From contig OX388321.1 in assembly GCA_947579605.1 (NCBI GenBank), forward strand, positions 10,691,427-10,755,426: a stretch of DNA of 64,000 nucleotides, given 5' to 3'. Origin of the DNA: Athripsodes cinereus (Eukaryota; Arthropoda; Insecta; Trichoptera; Leptoceridae). The notes beneath the pieces are model-generated. The model searched no databases and had not been told where the DNA came from. It saw only the letters and a program-made list of their open reading frames with translations. Shown here one piece after another: positions 25,493 through 35,477 of the stretch. Positions within the stretch are counted from its first letter, which is position 1. Each line of letters starts with the position of its first letter. Both the position numbers and the translations under genes were made by a program.

Positions 25493-25596
25493 TACTCAAA
25501 AGTAACACAAAAAAAAATAGTGAATATTTATTTTATTTTATTTGATAATTTAAAATGAAGTGTTACAAAGTTAATGCCGATACAATTAATGAAATT
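25481..25596 (+). repeat. PLE terminal sequence downstream of HHR1, plus-strand copy
   Basis: This segment begins GTGCGTTAGTC at the predicted ribozyme cleavage site and runs to GAAATT. It is repeated in inverted orientation at 26173-26295 with a few small differences. It is probably the 5' part of the next PLE unit or of the terminal repeat. Confidence 0.75.
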
Positions 25597-25959
25597 TCAT
25601 GCTTTTTTGTTATGTGATGCTTTTATTCATGATAAATCACCCGTAAGGTCAGTCTTAGGAATTGACGACACTTTTAAGTTAACTAAAAATATGCAAGCCG
25701 TTCATAGTAAATTTTTTACCTTATTCGATGTAATAATGCCAATAGTCTTAATAACAAGCTATCGTTTGAAAAAGTTTTTGATATGATGACATTATGAAAT
25801 AACTTGTATTTGAACATAGAATAGCACTTTTGGTAAGGAAACATTTTAGTAACAACAATTAATTAGATAGGTCACTATTCATGGTTAAAAGTAACGTAAT
25901 TTTTTTAGCAATTGCTTACTTCTTCTTCTGCATTCAATCTTAACCGCTCCTCTGGGAAG

Positions 25960-26170
25960 CATAAGAAGGAAAAAGCCTCAGCTACATTAAAAACACACTT
26001 GTGCTGATTGAATTACTTCTTCTCAGGATATTCCTAAAACCCTGATATGAATCCGCATGGTGAATTATGAAAAAAAAGGTTATCCAGGTGCTCAGAAATC
26101 TTGTGGACAGGAAAAAGGTTATATTTTTTGGTTTACTATCATCGGACATTCTTAAAATGGAAGTAGTCGT
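25960..26170 (-). pseudogene. LINE-A C-terminal fragment, strongly diverged
   Basis: On the minus strand AAGAATGTCCGATGATAGTA is collinear with the RTPNDSW segment of the 4.8-kb copy, and further blocks (GAGCACC near GATTTC, then ATATCA-GG) keep the LINE-A order. Stops and indels abound. Confidence 0.5.
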
Positions 26171-26172
26171 AT

Positions 26173-26295
26173 AATTTCATTAATTGTATCGGCATTTACT
26201 TTGTAACACTTCATTTTAAATTATCAAATAAAATAAAATAAATATTTATTACCTATTATTTTGTTTTGTGTTACTGTTGAGTAAGACTAACGCAC
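26173..26295 (-). repeat. PLE terminal sequence, inverted copy starting at the cleavage point
   Basis: Read from 26295 leftward it begins GTGCGTTAGTCTTACTC, the same first bases as the sequence following the HHR1 cleavage site. The match to 25481-25596 lasts about 120 bp, and identity stops exactly before GTGCG. A second direct partial copy (26297-26357, starting AGTCTTACTC) forms a hairpin with it, with arms of about 60 bp and an 8-nt loop. Confidence 0.75.
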
Positions 26296-26359
26296 CAGTC
26301 TTACTCAACAGTAACACAAAACAAAATAATAATAAATATTTATTTTATTTTATTTGATG

Positions 26360-27450
26360 TATAAATTTGGTGTATAAATTAAAAAAAAAAAAATATTGAA
26401 TATTTAGAGCTGCTACAAACTTGTAGAAAATATATTTTCTAAAATTCTTTATATTGTTAATAAACAATTTACATTCTATTTTTGACTCGCAGTTTGTATA
26501 ATAAAATATTGGTGTCACGCTGGGTAACCGCTTATAATTCAGTAAAGAAAAGCAATATTGAAAATATAAAGGCCGTTATATGGGATACTTAGCTCTTCAT
26601 AAAATAGGTTAAATAATCCTTTGTTATGGGCTGATAATTTGGAAATACATATTCTATAGGTTGGAAAACCTTTTTTAAAATATTAAATGCTCGCCAAAAT
26701 GAGATCCTCAAACTTCCGTCTATAATATTATCTCACTTCCTGCAAGCGAGGCAAAAAAAATAAGACGTTCAGAATGGATGGCGTATCTAATCGCTGAAAT
26801 TTTTTTTTTTTAAGTGCGTTGTTTTTAATGGAAACCTACCTGCTTTTTTGTTTTTTAAGAAAACATAAAGATGAAAGCAGAAGTTCTTTTGCATGAATGT
26901 ACTTTTCCTGGGGTCCTACAATAATATTGTTGCGTATTACCTTATTAGATACCCAAATTGTTTTTTTTTAATTTATTTATTACATTTTTACTGGGATACA
27001 AACAGTCATATACCTACAAGTAATACTAACAAAATTTTATAAAGCCATAAGTGGACCAGCAAAGTCCCCTATCATAATCAATATGTAATACAAATAATGA
27101 ATGCAACAACAATGCCATACATGAGATAAAATACAAAAGAATAAAATCAAAATAAAAAAACAACATGAACATGTTGAAATTCAAAATTCGTAATAAGATA
27201 GTGTTTTTAAATAGTGTTTAAATTAAAATAGTGTTTTTCAATTGCCTTTGGGACTCCACGGGGTAATGTTTTAAATTCTATTTATATAATTATTATCAAG
27301 TCTCCTGTAAGATAGGTGAAGAGGCTTAATTACGAGATACCTGTCGAAACATCGTGGAAACGCTTCACTTCAATAAAGAGCTTAATAATGATGTTTATCA
27401 TCTAATATAAACACTCCCATATTTTGATACAATACAAATATGTAGTAACT
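26360..27450. other. AT-rich DNA, SINE-R1 fragment
   Basis: No gene recognised. A short minus-strand SINE-R1 piece (reverse of CATCCATTCTGAACGTCTTA) lies at about 26760-26800. Confidence 0.45.
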
Positions 27451-27519
27451 ATGCAGGGTGACTACATTAAGCTTATTCTGCCATTTTAGTAGAATTTTAT
27501 CAGATTTTACATCACGGAG

Positions 27520-27800
27520 ATTACAGATACAGGAGAGGCGATGGTTCTGGCTGGGTCATATTCTGAAAATGACCAATGATAATTTGCCAAAAAGAACACT
27601 GTTCTTTCACCCGCAAGGGTTCCAATGGCCCTGGAATCCCTCTTTCACAATACACCATTCTTATAACAACGACATCAAAGTGCAGGGAATGTCATGGGAA
27701 GAGGTGACGCAATTGGCGCAGAGTCGCTCTAAATGGAGGAGGCTGGTTTTCGCCCTGTGTTCCCAAAAGGAGCAATGAAGGCGATGATGATGATGATAGG
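27520..27800 (+). pseudogene. LINE-A C-terminal fragment with GATGAT tail
   Basis: The frame 27458-27778 contains IQERRWFWLGHILKMTNDNL, then HPQGFQWPW and QLAQSRSKWRRLVFALCS, collinear with the 4.8-kb copy and ending at the same stop. The tail GCGATGATGATGATG follows. G-to-A-type substitutions have changed GRPS to NPS. Homology begins near 27520. Confidence 0.8.
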
Positions 27801-28126
27801 ATATTATCGAGTTTTGGTAAGATTTTGACGAAGATAAATTTTTTTGGACTAACGGACCTAATCATTTGGAATTTATATTTATTATTGAACGTGAAACTAA
27901 AACTGACCAATCGTCAAAAAATAGCTATTTTTCTTTACTAATCATAAATAATCATAATAATCATACTAATCATTTATAATTTTAATTTTTTAGTAGCAGA
28001 TATTAATAAGTAAATATATTTAAGATTTTTGCTAATTTGAGGATTTAAACATGAATTATTTTCACACAGTTTTATTTTTTATATAGTTATATAGTTTCGT
28101 AAGTATTTCTTCAAATAACCTTTGCA

Positions 28127-28385
28127 CACTGAGAAAAATACTAACGAAATTTCACAACGAATCATTGGTACGTACTATCAGATTAGGACCAGAGATCGTA
28201 CAAACGATTCATTGGTACGAATCTATAATATTAACTCTTCGCAAACAAATTGTTGGTAAATTTACCAATGATTTGTTTGCGAAGAATTAATATTATAGAT
28301 TTATACCAATGAATCGTTAGTACGATCTCTGGTCCTAATCTGATAGTACTGTACCAATGATTCGTTTTCAGTATTTTTCTCAGTG
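28127..28385. mobile_element. Palindromic MITE with CACTGAGAAAAATACT ends
   Basis: The left half and the right half are near-perfect reverse complements with essentially no spacer (axis at about 28260/28261, GGTAAA-TTTACC). The outer repeats CACTGAG and CTCAGTG are exact. One indel of about 9 bp separates the arms. No coding potential. The target duplication is unclear (left flank TTGCA, right flank CAGGT), so the superfamily is left open. Confidence 0.85.
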
Positions 28386-28389
28386 CAGG

Positions 28390-28945
28390 TTTCAGCGCAC
28401 CTTTAGCAGGATCTTCAATACTCTGCTACTTTATTTTGTACGTATGTAGGTATGTTTATGTACATGTTCAGTTTATAGGCATGATTTGTATTGTCCCGCT
28501 TGTAACGCAGTGCGGAAAAATGTTTTTTGTTTGCCACATAATTAACCAACACCGTAGGCTTTAGGGTTGAAAAGTCATTATAGATATAGGGGGTAGCGAT
28601 ATTATTACATGTCATCGAGTTTATTAGAAACCTACTATACGAAAACATAAGCATATATAATTTATGTCCGTTTACATATAAGTAAGAACCTATGTTCGGT
28701 TAAAGCTGCTATCTCTAAACAAGTTATAGGAGCATCATTACCCTCTATGTAAATTGAATATATGTACCTATTCGGGGAGTTTTTTTAAATAACGCTCTTC
28801 TTACATAATATTTTTTCCAAATCGATCATCACCGCTGCGGATCGTGACGACAATGAATATTGGGTGTAAGACCCATCCACTGTGCACTGTCCTCTGCCTG
28901 TAAATCCCATCATGAATCTTAGACGTGAATTAATAAATACATTAT
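28390..28945. other. AT-rich DNA without recognisable gene
   Basis: No gene or element recognised. Confidence 0.45.
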
Positions 28946-28949
28946 ACAT

Positions 28950-29310
28950 ACATACGTACATCTTTTTCCCCTTGTCCTCGTTGGGTCGGGAGCCATTGCG
29001 CTTAAGTACCTCCTCCAGAGATCCCTGTTAACAGCTGTTTCCAGGACCTCTGGCTACTCCAAACCAAGTCTTTCAACACACAAGTTCGACACCTGCCCTT
29101 GTCAGCTTCTTCTAGGGCGGCCCACCGGTCTTCTGCCCTCTTTCGCAGCCTCCAAAGAACTAAGTGGTAGTCTGTTTTCTGACATGCGGAGCACATGATC
29201 CAGCCATCGCAACTGTGACTTCTCTATATGCAGGAGTACTGGTTCCACCTTGAGAGTCTCACGAACATACGTATTTCTTATACGGTCTCTCAATGACACC
29301 TCAGCCAATC
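28950..29310 (-). pseudogene. LINE-C C-terminal fragment
   Basis: Minus-strand frames give SLRDRIRNTYVRETL, then LRWLDHVLRMSENRLPL, then GRRPVGRPRRS and, after a frameshift, GRCRTCVLKDLVWSSQ. The GRRPVGRP signature is standard for a LINE tail. It matches 14920-15165 but extends further 5'. The end runs into GTACGTATGTATG. Confidence 0.75.
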
Positions 29311-29389
29311 ACCTGAGGACATTATATTTTTGATAATACCAAGCAATCAAATTTAATTATGAAACGATACACTTCTTTGATTGTACATT

Positions 29390-29415
29390 CTCTCTCTCTC
29401 TCTCTCTTTCTCTTC
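29390..29415. repeat. (CT)n microsatellite
   Basis: A run of about ten CT dinucleotides with one interruption. Confidence 0.9.
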
Positions 29416-29419
29416 TTTG

Positions 29420-30160
29420 TCCATCTAATACTGAATAGAATTCTCTTCAATGCTACACCTCTTCAGTACTACAAAAGGAAGTAAGTACTACACCATTTAT
29501 TTCTATCCTCTGTAATATATACCTATATATATTTTTTAATTTTTCAATTATTTTCAGAATAAACGAGTAGGTAATATTACATAGAATACCTCCGTAGAAA
29601 TATATTGCTCAATAAAAAAATAAATAAATTGAAAATGTCATTACAATCGATTTATGCATTGCATAAAATAAATGGTGGACGTTCCTATATTAGGTATGTA
29701 TGTGAATCTATGTGTATTGTATTGGCAAAGTAATAGTGACCACCTAATATTACAAACATAGCATGTTGTGTATAGTGTCTGCAAATATAAAGCAAATCGG
29801 AAGTCAGATATGAAAGCGGAACCGGACCTTGTAATAATAGTTACCTACAACAATATATTATACGAAAATAATATAATATTATAGAGACATGTAACACTTA
29901 GAAATACTGCCCAATTGTGTTGAGTTAATGATGTTGTTTATTAACCTGGACTACGTAATATCGATATCATAATATCCAAATCGTCTAACTTCAGTTACAA
30001 TATGATTTAATATTTACGTTAATTGTGCAAGAATTCGTAAAATATCACGAATGCTAAATTCGTTTACCATATTTTATTCGGTGGTGAGTGATTCAGAATA
30101 ATGGATTTCTATTTTTGTAAGATGCAAGTTCTCCTTACATAATTATTATTAATAAGTATG
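29420..30160. other. AT-rich DNA without recognisable gene
   Basis: Nothing recognised. Confidence 0.45.
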
Positions 30161-30165
30161 ACTTA

Positions 30166-30624
30166 CTTACGTATGCAAGCGAGACATGGACGTGGCTGAA
30201 GAAGGACGAAAGTGGAATAAATGCAGTGGAGATGCGATCGTTGAGAAGAATGGTTGGTAAAACGCTGCGTGTTAGGGTGAAGAATGAGGATATTAGAAGA
30301 ATGAGCGAATGCAATAAGAGTGTTGTGGACAGAATGCGCGTAAATAAACTACGGTGGTTTGGGCATGTTGAACGAATGAACAAGGTAAGAATGACAAAGA
30401 GGATATACTTGTCTGTAAAGGGTGTGAGGAAACGCGGGCGTCCGAGAACCACGTGGCTTGATCACGTGGATCAAATTCTCAAGGACGGCCGCATGTTGAG
30501 TAAAAGGAACCGACGTGCGTGTATGAGAAACTGTATGAATGTGGAGGAAGCGAAGGAAGTGTGTAAAGATAGATCTGTTTGGCGCTCCGTTCTCTCTACC
30601 TACCCCACTTGGGACACGGCGTGA
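30166..30624 (+). pseudogene. LINE-D reverse transcriptase C-terminus, 5'-truncated
   Basis: The open frame runs LTYASETWTWLKKDES, AVEMRSLRRMVGKTLRVRVK, LRWFGHVERMNKVRM, GVRKRGRPRTTWLDHV, RRACMRNCMNVEEAKEVCKD and ends STYPTWDTA at 30624. The order SETW, RSLRRM, RWFGHVERM, GRPR-TW, CKDRS-WR-S is diagnostic of a widespread arthropod non-LTR retrotransposon tail. RT core and endonuclease are absent. After the stop the sequence GCGTGAGGGTATAGTATAG resembles the SINE-R1 tail. Degenerate copies lie at 40070-40235 and 60050-60840. Confidence 0.85.
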
Positions 30625-30639
30625 GGGTATAGTATAGTA

Positions 30640-30785
30640 TACTTTTCAGCGAAGAGGTTTGCCACCCATGGTGAATGACGTATTTTTTTGTTGGCACGGA
30701 AACGACAGCTTGCATGTTTATTGCATGCAACTGGTCTGCTGGCTACCCCACTTATGGGATATATAGGATTGCAGCAGTATTATAG
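30640..30785 (+). repeat. SINE-R1 3' half
   Basis: GCCACCCATGGTGAATGACG, then GTTGGCACGGAAACGACAGC, then CTACCCCACTTATGGGATAT. It begins about 15 bp after the end of the LINE-D copy. Confidence 0.65.
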
Positions 30786-30794
30786 TAAAATGCA

Positions 30795-31085
30795 AATTCA
30801 AATTCAAATATTTTTATTTAAATAAAATTAACAATTTAATAATATTACATACACACCTTATTACTAAAAAACACATTTGTTAGGTATATATTTGACCCCT
30901 AAAATTGAGCAGTGCTAGTGCAAGTCAATGTTAGAAAAATTATTCATAAAGTTTGAGGTCGTAATCAAATTCATCATGTCAGTGTCAAAGCATACTGAAA
31001 ATACCTTTCTAGAGCCCATTTAAATGACTTAAATTTGACAAAGTTTGTTTCATTTTGTACCTTAATATAGTGCCTGAATAAAAAT
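30795..31085 (-). repeat. Possible LINE 3' UTR
   Basis: On the minus strand AAATAAAAATATTTGAATTT ends the segment, a form often seen at LINE 3' ends in insects. No coding sequence is attached; low certainty. Confidence 0.3.
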
Positions 31086-31089
31086 TTAA

Positions 31090-31840
31090 AATATCTAAGT
31101 AAATAAACAGATATTTTTTTTTAAATAACAATAATTTCATTATTAAAATCAAATCAAAAATTTAAAAAAAATCTCAAAGTAACTAACTATTGTTAAATAT
31201 AAACCAGTAATTGTTTTCTTAATTAGACATTATTGTTAGCAGACAACAAGTGAATTAAATTGTTGTAAATACTGTGATAATTTATATTCAAAAATGCTCC
31301 GTGCAATTAATCATGTAATAGACTGTAACATAATAAATAATATTTTCCACTGTTTTGACATTTAAAAGATTCATTAGCAGTAAAAATACCATGAATTTAA
31401 AAATGAGATCCACTGTAATTATTTTGGAAGTTATGAAGAAAACTCATAACTGTTATGAATATTTATTTATGGAACACGTTCGCTGCGATAATTCACCTAT
31501 TATTAAAAAAAATACAACGAGTGGGTACATTATACAATACAATCTAGATAATTATAAGAGTCCTGTTCCTGGAACATTCGAGGGAAAGTGGAAGGAAACT
31601 TTTGATATGAATACAAACCCGTTTACTATGCATCTTTGGAGAAAGACCTCTCTTTTATATTTCAAAACTTTCTATAACATAACATAACATGTACAGACAA
31701 TTCACACATATCAAGCTAGTCCCAAACTCAGATATGAATCTTGTATTATGGGTACTAACTCGACGATACACATAATATATACTTGTAACACTACACTTGA
31801 AATATGTAACACCCAGACCAGAACAATTTTAAAAATATCA
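31090..31840. other. AT-rich DNA without recognisable gene
   Basis: The plus open frame 31355-31687 (110 codons) has no motif I recognise and its composition matches its surroundings. Confidence 0.45.
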
Positions 31841-31844
31841 TATT

Positions 31845-31940
31845 TCAATTTGCTCTGACCTGGAATCAAACTCGGGACCTCGTGACTCAAAGGCAAGAGC
31901 GTTACCTCCGCACCAAATCGGCCGCCAATGTCATAGCCCA
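31845..31940 (-). repeat. tRNA-related SINE head
   Basis: The minus strand shows an A-box-like TTTGGTGCGGAGGTAACGC and a B-box-like GAGTTTGATTCC about 45 bp later, spaced as in a tRNA-derived Pol III promoter. It does not fold as an intact tRNA, so a SINE head or decayed tRNA copy is most likely. Confidence 0.5.
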
Positions 31941-31944
31941 AATT

Positions 31945-33660
31945 TTTTGAGAAATGCCGTGAAGGAAACGATTTTTGGGTTTGTTAGAAGTTGGATAATA
32001 TTTTCATGTGATGAGCTGACATTATCAACCCAATGTTGTTTTAATATTTCAGTAATATAATATTACTTTAATTTGAATAAAATAAAGATTTTGAGGTAAA
32101 TGTTGATGTGCATTCTGTACTTTGATAATTTTACAGGAGACTGAGAAGATATACGACAAGTTTGTTCATTACGATAGCAATGTGTACCTTCATCGAAATC
32201 AGCTGATCATCTCTAGATGTTCTAATGTATAGTAAACAGACACTGTGCTCTGTAATTATCACTTGTGTTACAATCAAAGCCAGTTTCATTTCCTTTAATT
32301 TGACACGTTGATTGAAAACTGGTATAACCGTAGATATTCATATAATATTATAATACAGTAAGTTAAAACATAGAGCTCAACATCATTTACCCACTACACT
32401 AATCACATGTTTTCCTAATACTACTTACATACTACGTGTACTACGAGTATATTGTAAAGTAGGGACATCAAACATTATAAATGATTGTAAATATCAATCA
32501 GTATTTCCATACGACCCGATGAATTGGATATGGGAGGGTAAAATATTATTTGTATATTGTGAATGGTCTAAACAAATATGCATATTGGTAGTCGTTGCAC
32601 TATCTTTTATAAATCAGTACATATTGATTATCGGAAGCCATTATTGAAACACTTTATTCATATGGCGTATTAATGGTTTGTAAATTTAATTAATATAATG
32701 GAAGTTTGTGAAGGGAATACAATATTAATTTATTGGTGCTGATAATAATTAATCAATATATTTTGTTTAAAAATAAATTTAATTAAAAATTAAATAACCA
32801 TAATGGTTTTACATTAAATATATTAAATGAGTGGCCTGTTAATGAAAATGAGATAATCAAAGTTTTTTTATAATTCTTAAGAATATTAATTAATTATCGC
32901 TTGAGTTCCAAAATATTCAGAGGAATCTGAACATTTGATTATTAAAATTTTGCATTCACAAACAAGAGTCTCATGTGGATATTGAAATCGTGGATCGTGG
33001 TATGATGAAACAAACACGTTATCTCGTAACACATTTTTATGGTATGTATGTTGTCAAGCACTATCAACTTCAAGTAGCAACTGCAAGCTGCGCAAAATGC
33101 TGCCACTGTGATGCATTACAACGTGTTTTTACGTTTACCAATTTCATCCGGGATAGTATTTCAGCAAGATATATCTTTTAGTATACCATAAGACACAAGT
33201 GCGTAAGATTTTTGGCTGCTGTTACGTAATCGCGCACCTTCTTGCTGTTGCTGCCTTAAGGTGGCATAGATCACGACAATACAGAATTACGACAGAATTC
33301 AATGCTGTATCTTTGAAAAATCTACATTATATAGTACTAGGAAATACTCGGTTTATCAAAATGGTGTTTAAAACATGCATTGTTAAACATATCTAAATTT
33401 AAACAAATTTTCACAAGATATTAATATCATCATTTTCAAATATCTGTGTAATATTTAAGTGACACAATATTCGTTTTGTATAATTATAATGTTTAGGCGC
33501 AAATCTAAGTCAGAACTTTTACACGCTAACATATGTTTCATAGGATACCAGTCGCATGTCCACAAATACCTTATTTTGAAAAATATGTTCACAGAATATT
33601 GATTGCATGTTTGAAGGTTTTTAAAAAATAAGTCTTCTTTTAAAGTAGATTTATTTTAAA
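31945..33660. other. AT-rich DNA without recognisable gene
   Basis: The adjacent open frames 32975-33181 and 33199-33396 have no recognisable domain. No element ends seen. Confidence 0.45.
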
Positions 33661-33669
33661 TTACCTTTT

Positions 33670-34095
33670 CCCATTACATTCCTAGAACTTCAATATCGTT
33701 TTCATAGGAGTGGTGAATTGTGGAAGAATGAAATTCAATCCATCGGATTCTTTGCAGACGAAAGAGCAGTGTGCTTTTTTTTGTCAAAAAAGTCAACAAA
33801 CTCTCACCCCTTCTGTTAGTTTTCGAAAATCCAGTCCGTTGTAATATAAGTATCATTGGACATTCTCAAAACATGATCTAGCCAGCACCATTTTGTCTCC
33901 TGTATTACAGATACTACAAATCTTTGCTGAGTGGGCAGGCGCACAGTATCATTTGTGACACTTTAAACACCAAATTTGTGACATGCTTACATAAATATAT
34001 CACGTAAGATACATAATCTTCCTAAGACACTTACTTTTAAAATTTAGTAGGTACCTTCCGTTCTTGAGCCTTGGCTTAAGTAGAAGTGGTTTAAT
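33670..34095 (-). pseudogene. LINE-A C-terminal fragment, decayed
   Basis: On the minus strand AAGCCAAGGCTCAAGAACGG matches the AQERKIL start of the 4.8-kb copy. Recognisable CTGGCTAGATCATGTTTTGA (WLDHVL) and a terminal GTTCTAGGAATGTAATGGG block follow. Several frameshifts and stops. Confidence 0.65.
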
Positions 34096-34099
34096 GTAC

Positions 34100-34757
34100 G
34101 CATTATAATGAAATACATATAAAAAGATTTATATTTTTGGTAGATGTATTATGGAAAATGTCAAGGCAATGTCTGTCACTGCTTATAAGAGAGTGAAGAT
34201 TCACACAGGAGACGTAAAGTGAGTAAATTTCTGTCGCAAACCCATTTAATAGCGTGTAAAATAACCTAAAAGTAAATTCCATATATTATTATTATTTTCA
34301 TTATTTGTTCTCTACTTTCAAAACTGTTGTTTATCCACTTCCATCGTCTCTGATGTGCAGTTGTACTTAGTAACAGAACCATAGATAAAATAATATACAG
34401 AGCTTGCTTTAACAACTTATCTAAATAATATATAGATACGAAGAGAAACTCCTTGAGCACTGAATGAACTGCTAACTTCGTTGACAATAGTACGGTTTAC
34501 GTATGAAGCATTGGCGTGCTTTCCACATAATCTAAAAATACACCGAATGCCTGCAAAAGAAATATTTGGTATTATCTGATATTTTTATTAAAAAAAGATA
34601 AGGTTGTAATTTATCTCAAATTCCTATACTAAATTAAAAATTTGGCGACGGAAGGGAGAGATAAGTGGTGGTAGAAATCATACCAAATTGTGGAAATAGA
34701 AATAAATAAATATTTAATATAAACAATATAAAAGGTCTCGTCCCGTCACTGGTATGT
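34100..34757. other. AT-rich DNA without recognisable gene
   Basis: Nothing recognised between the LINE-A remnant and the Sola-like transposon. Confidence 0.45.
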
Positions 34758-34761
34758 AGTT
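34758..34761. repeat. 4-bp target duplication AGTT (left)
   Basis: AGTT directly precedes the left terminal inverted repeat and is matched by AGTT at 39197-39200. Confidence 0.75.
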
Positions 34762-35253
34762 GGGGTATTTCACGTCATTTCACCAAGCCTAGGTAACCCA
34801 TCACCTCAGATTTTAATGATTTTTTTTTCATGTGTTACTATAACTAAGTTATCAAACAATGCCAAATTTTTTTGGTCTAGGCCAAATACTTTCCAAGTTA
34901 TTGAGGTTCAAAGTTTCCCGTCGAAGTGAATTTTTGCTGACCTTGTGATTGGTCGGCTTGTAAGAAAAATAATCATATCTCTGTTAATTATGAATATTTT
35001 CACCCCAAATTTTTACTATGTATTCTCTAATATATGTTGATTCTATAAATAATTTATTTGGTGTATTATATTGCTTCAAAAAATTAAAAAAAAATACTTT
35101 TTGCAAATTTTTAGGTTAGAAAACATGATTTTTTCAAAATTAAAGACGGAGGAGAGGCAGTATGTTTACCAAGTTTTTTTTTATTTTTTAATGTACCTAA
35201 AAGTACAATCTAATAGATAATAAAAGAAAAAGTATGGTTTTTTTGCTGTCTGT
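34762..35253. repeat. Left long terminal inverted repeat of the Sola-like element
   Basis: Reverse complement of 38696-39196 nearly throughout. The inner boundary is the shared TTTTTTGCTGTCTGT, after which the two sides diverge. Confidence 0.9.
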
Positions 35254-35477
35254 GTACTTATGTTGCTGATAAAAAACTTCAAAATTACGCTAATACCAAA
35301 TGTTAGCTGTTCACACATTTAGTTGGGATATGTATTATATTTGCTACATATTAAATATTTTAGCCCAATTTTTCATTTTGAATGATACCTTTATAGTGTA
35401 AAACATTTTTTTAATACAGTTGGTGGGAAGATAGTTCCCATATTATTTAATATTTTGTACAAAAATTTTACTTACAT

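Noticed and set aside
31355..31687. 110-codon ORF as a host exon
   Set aside because: No recognised motif, AT-driven composition like its surroundings and no splice-site context.
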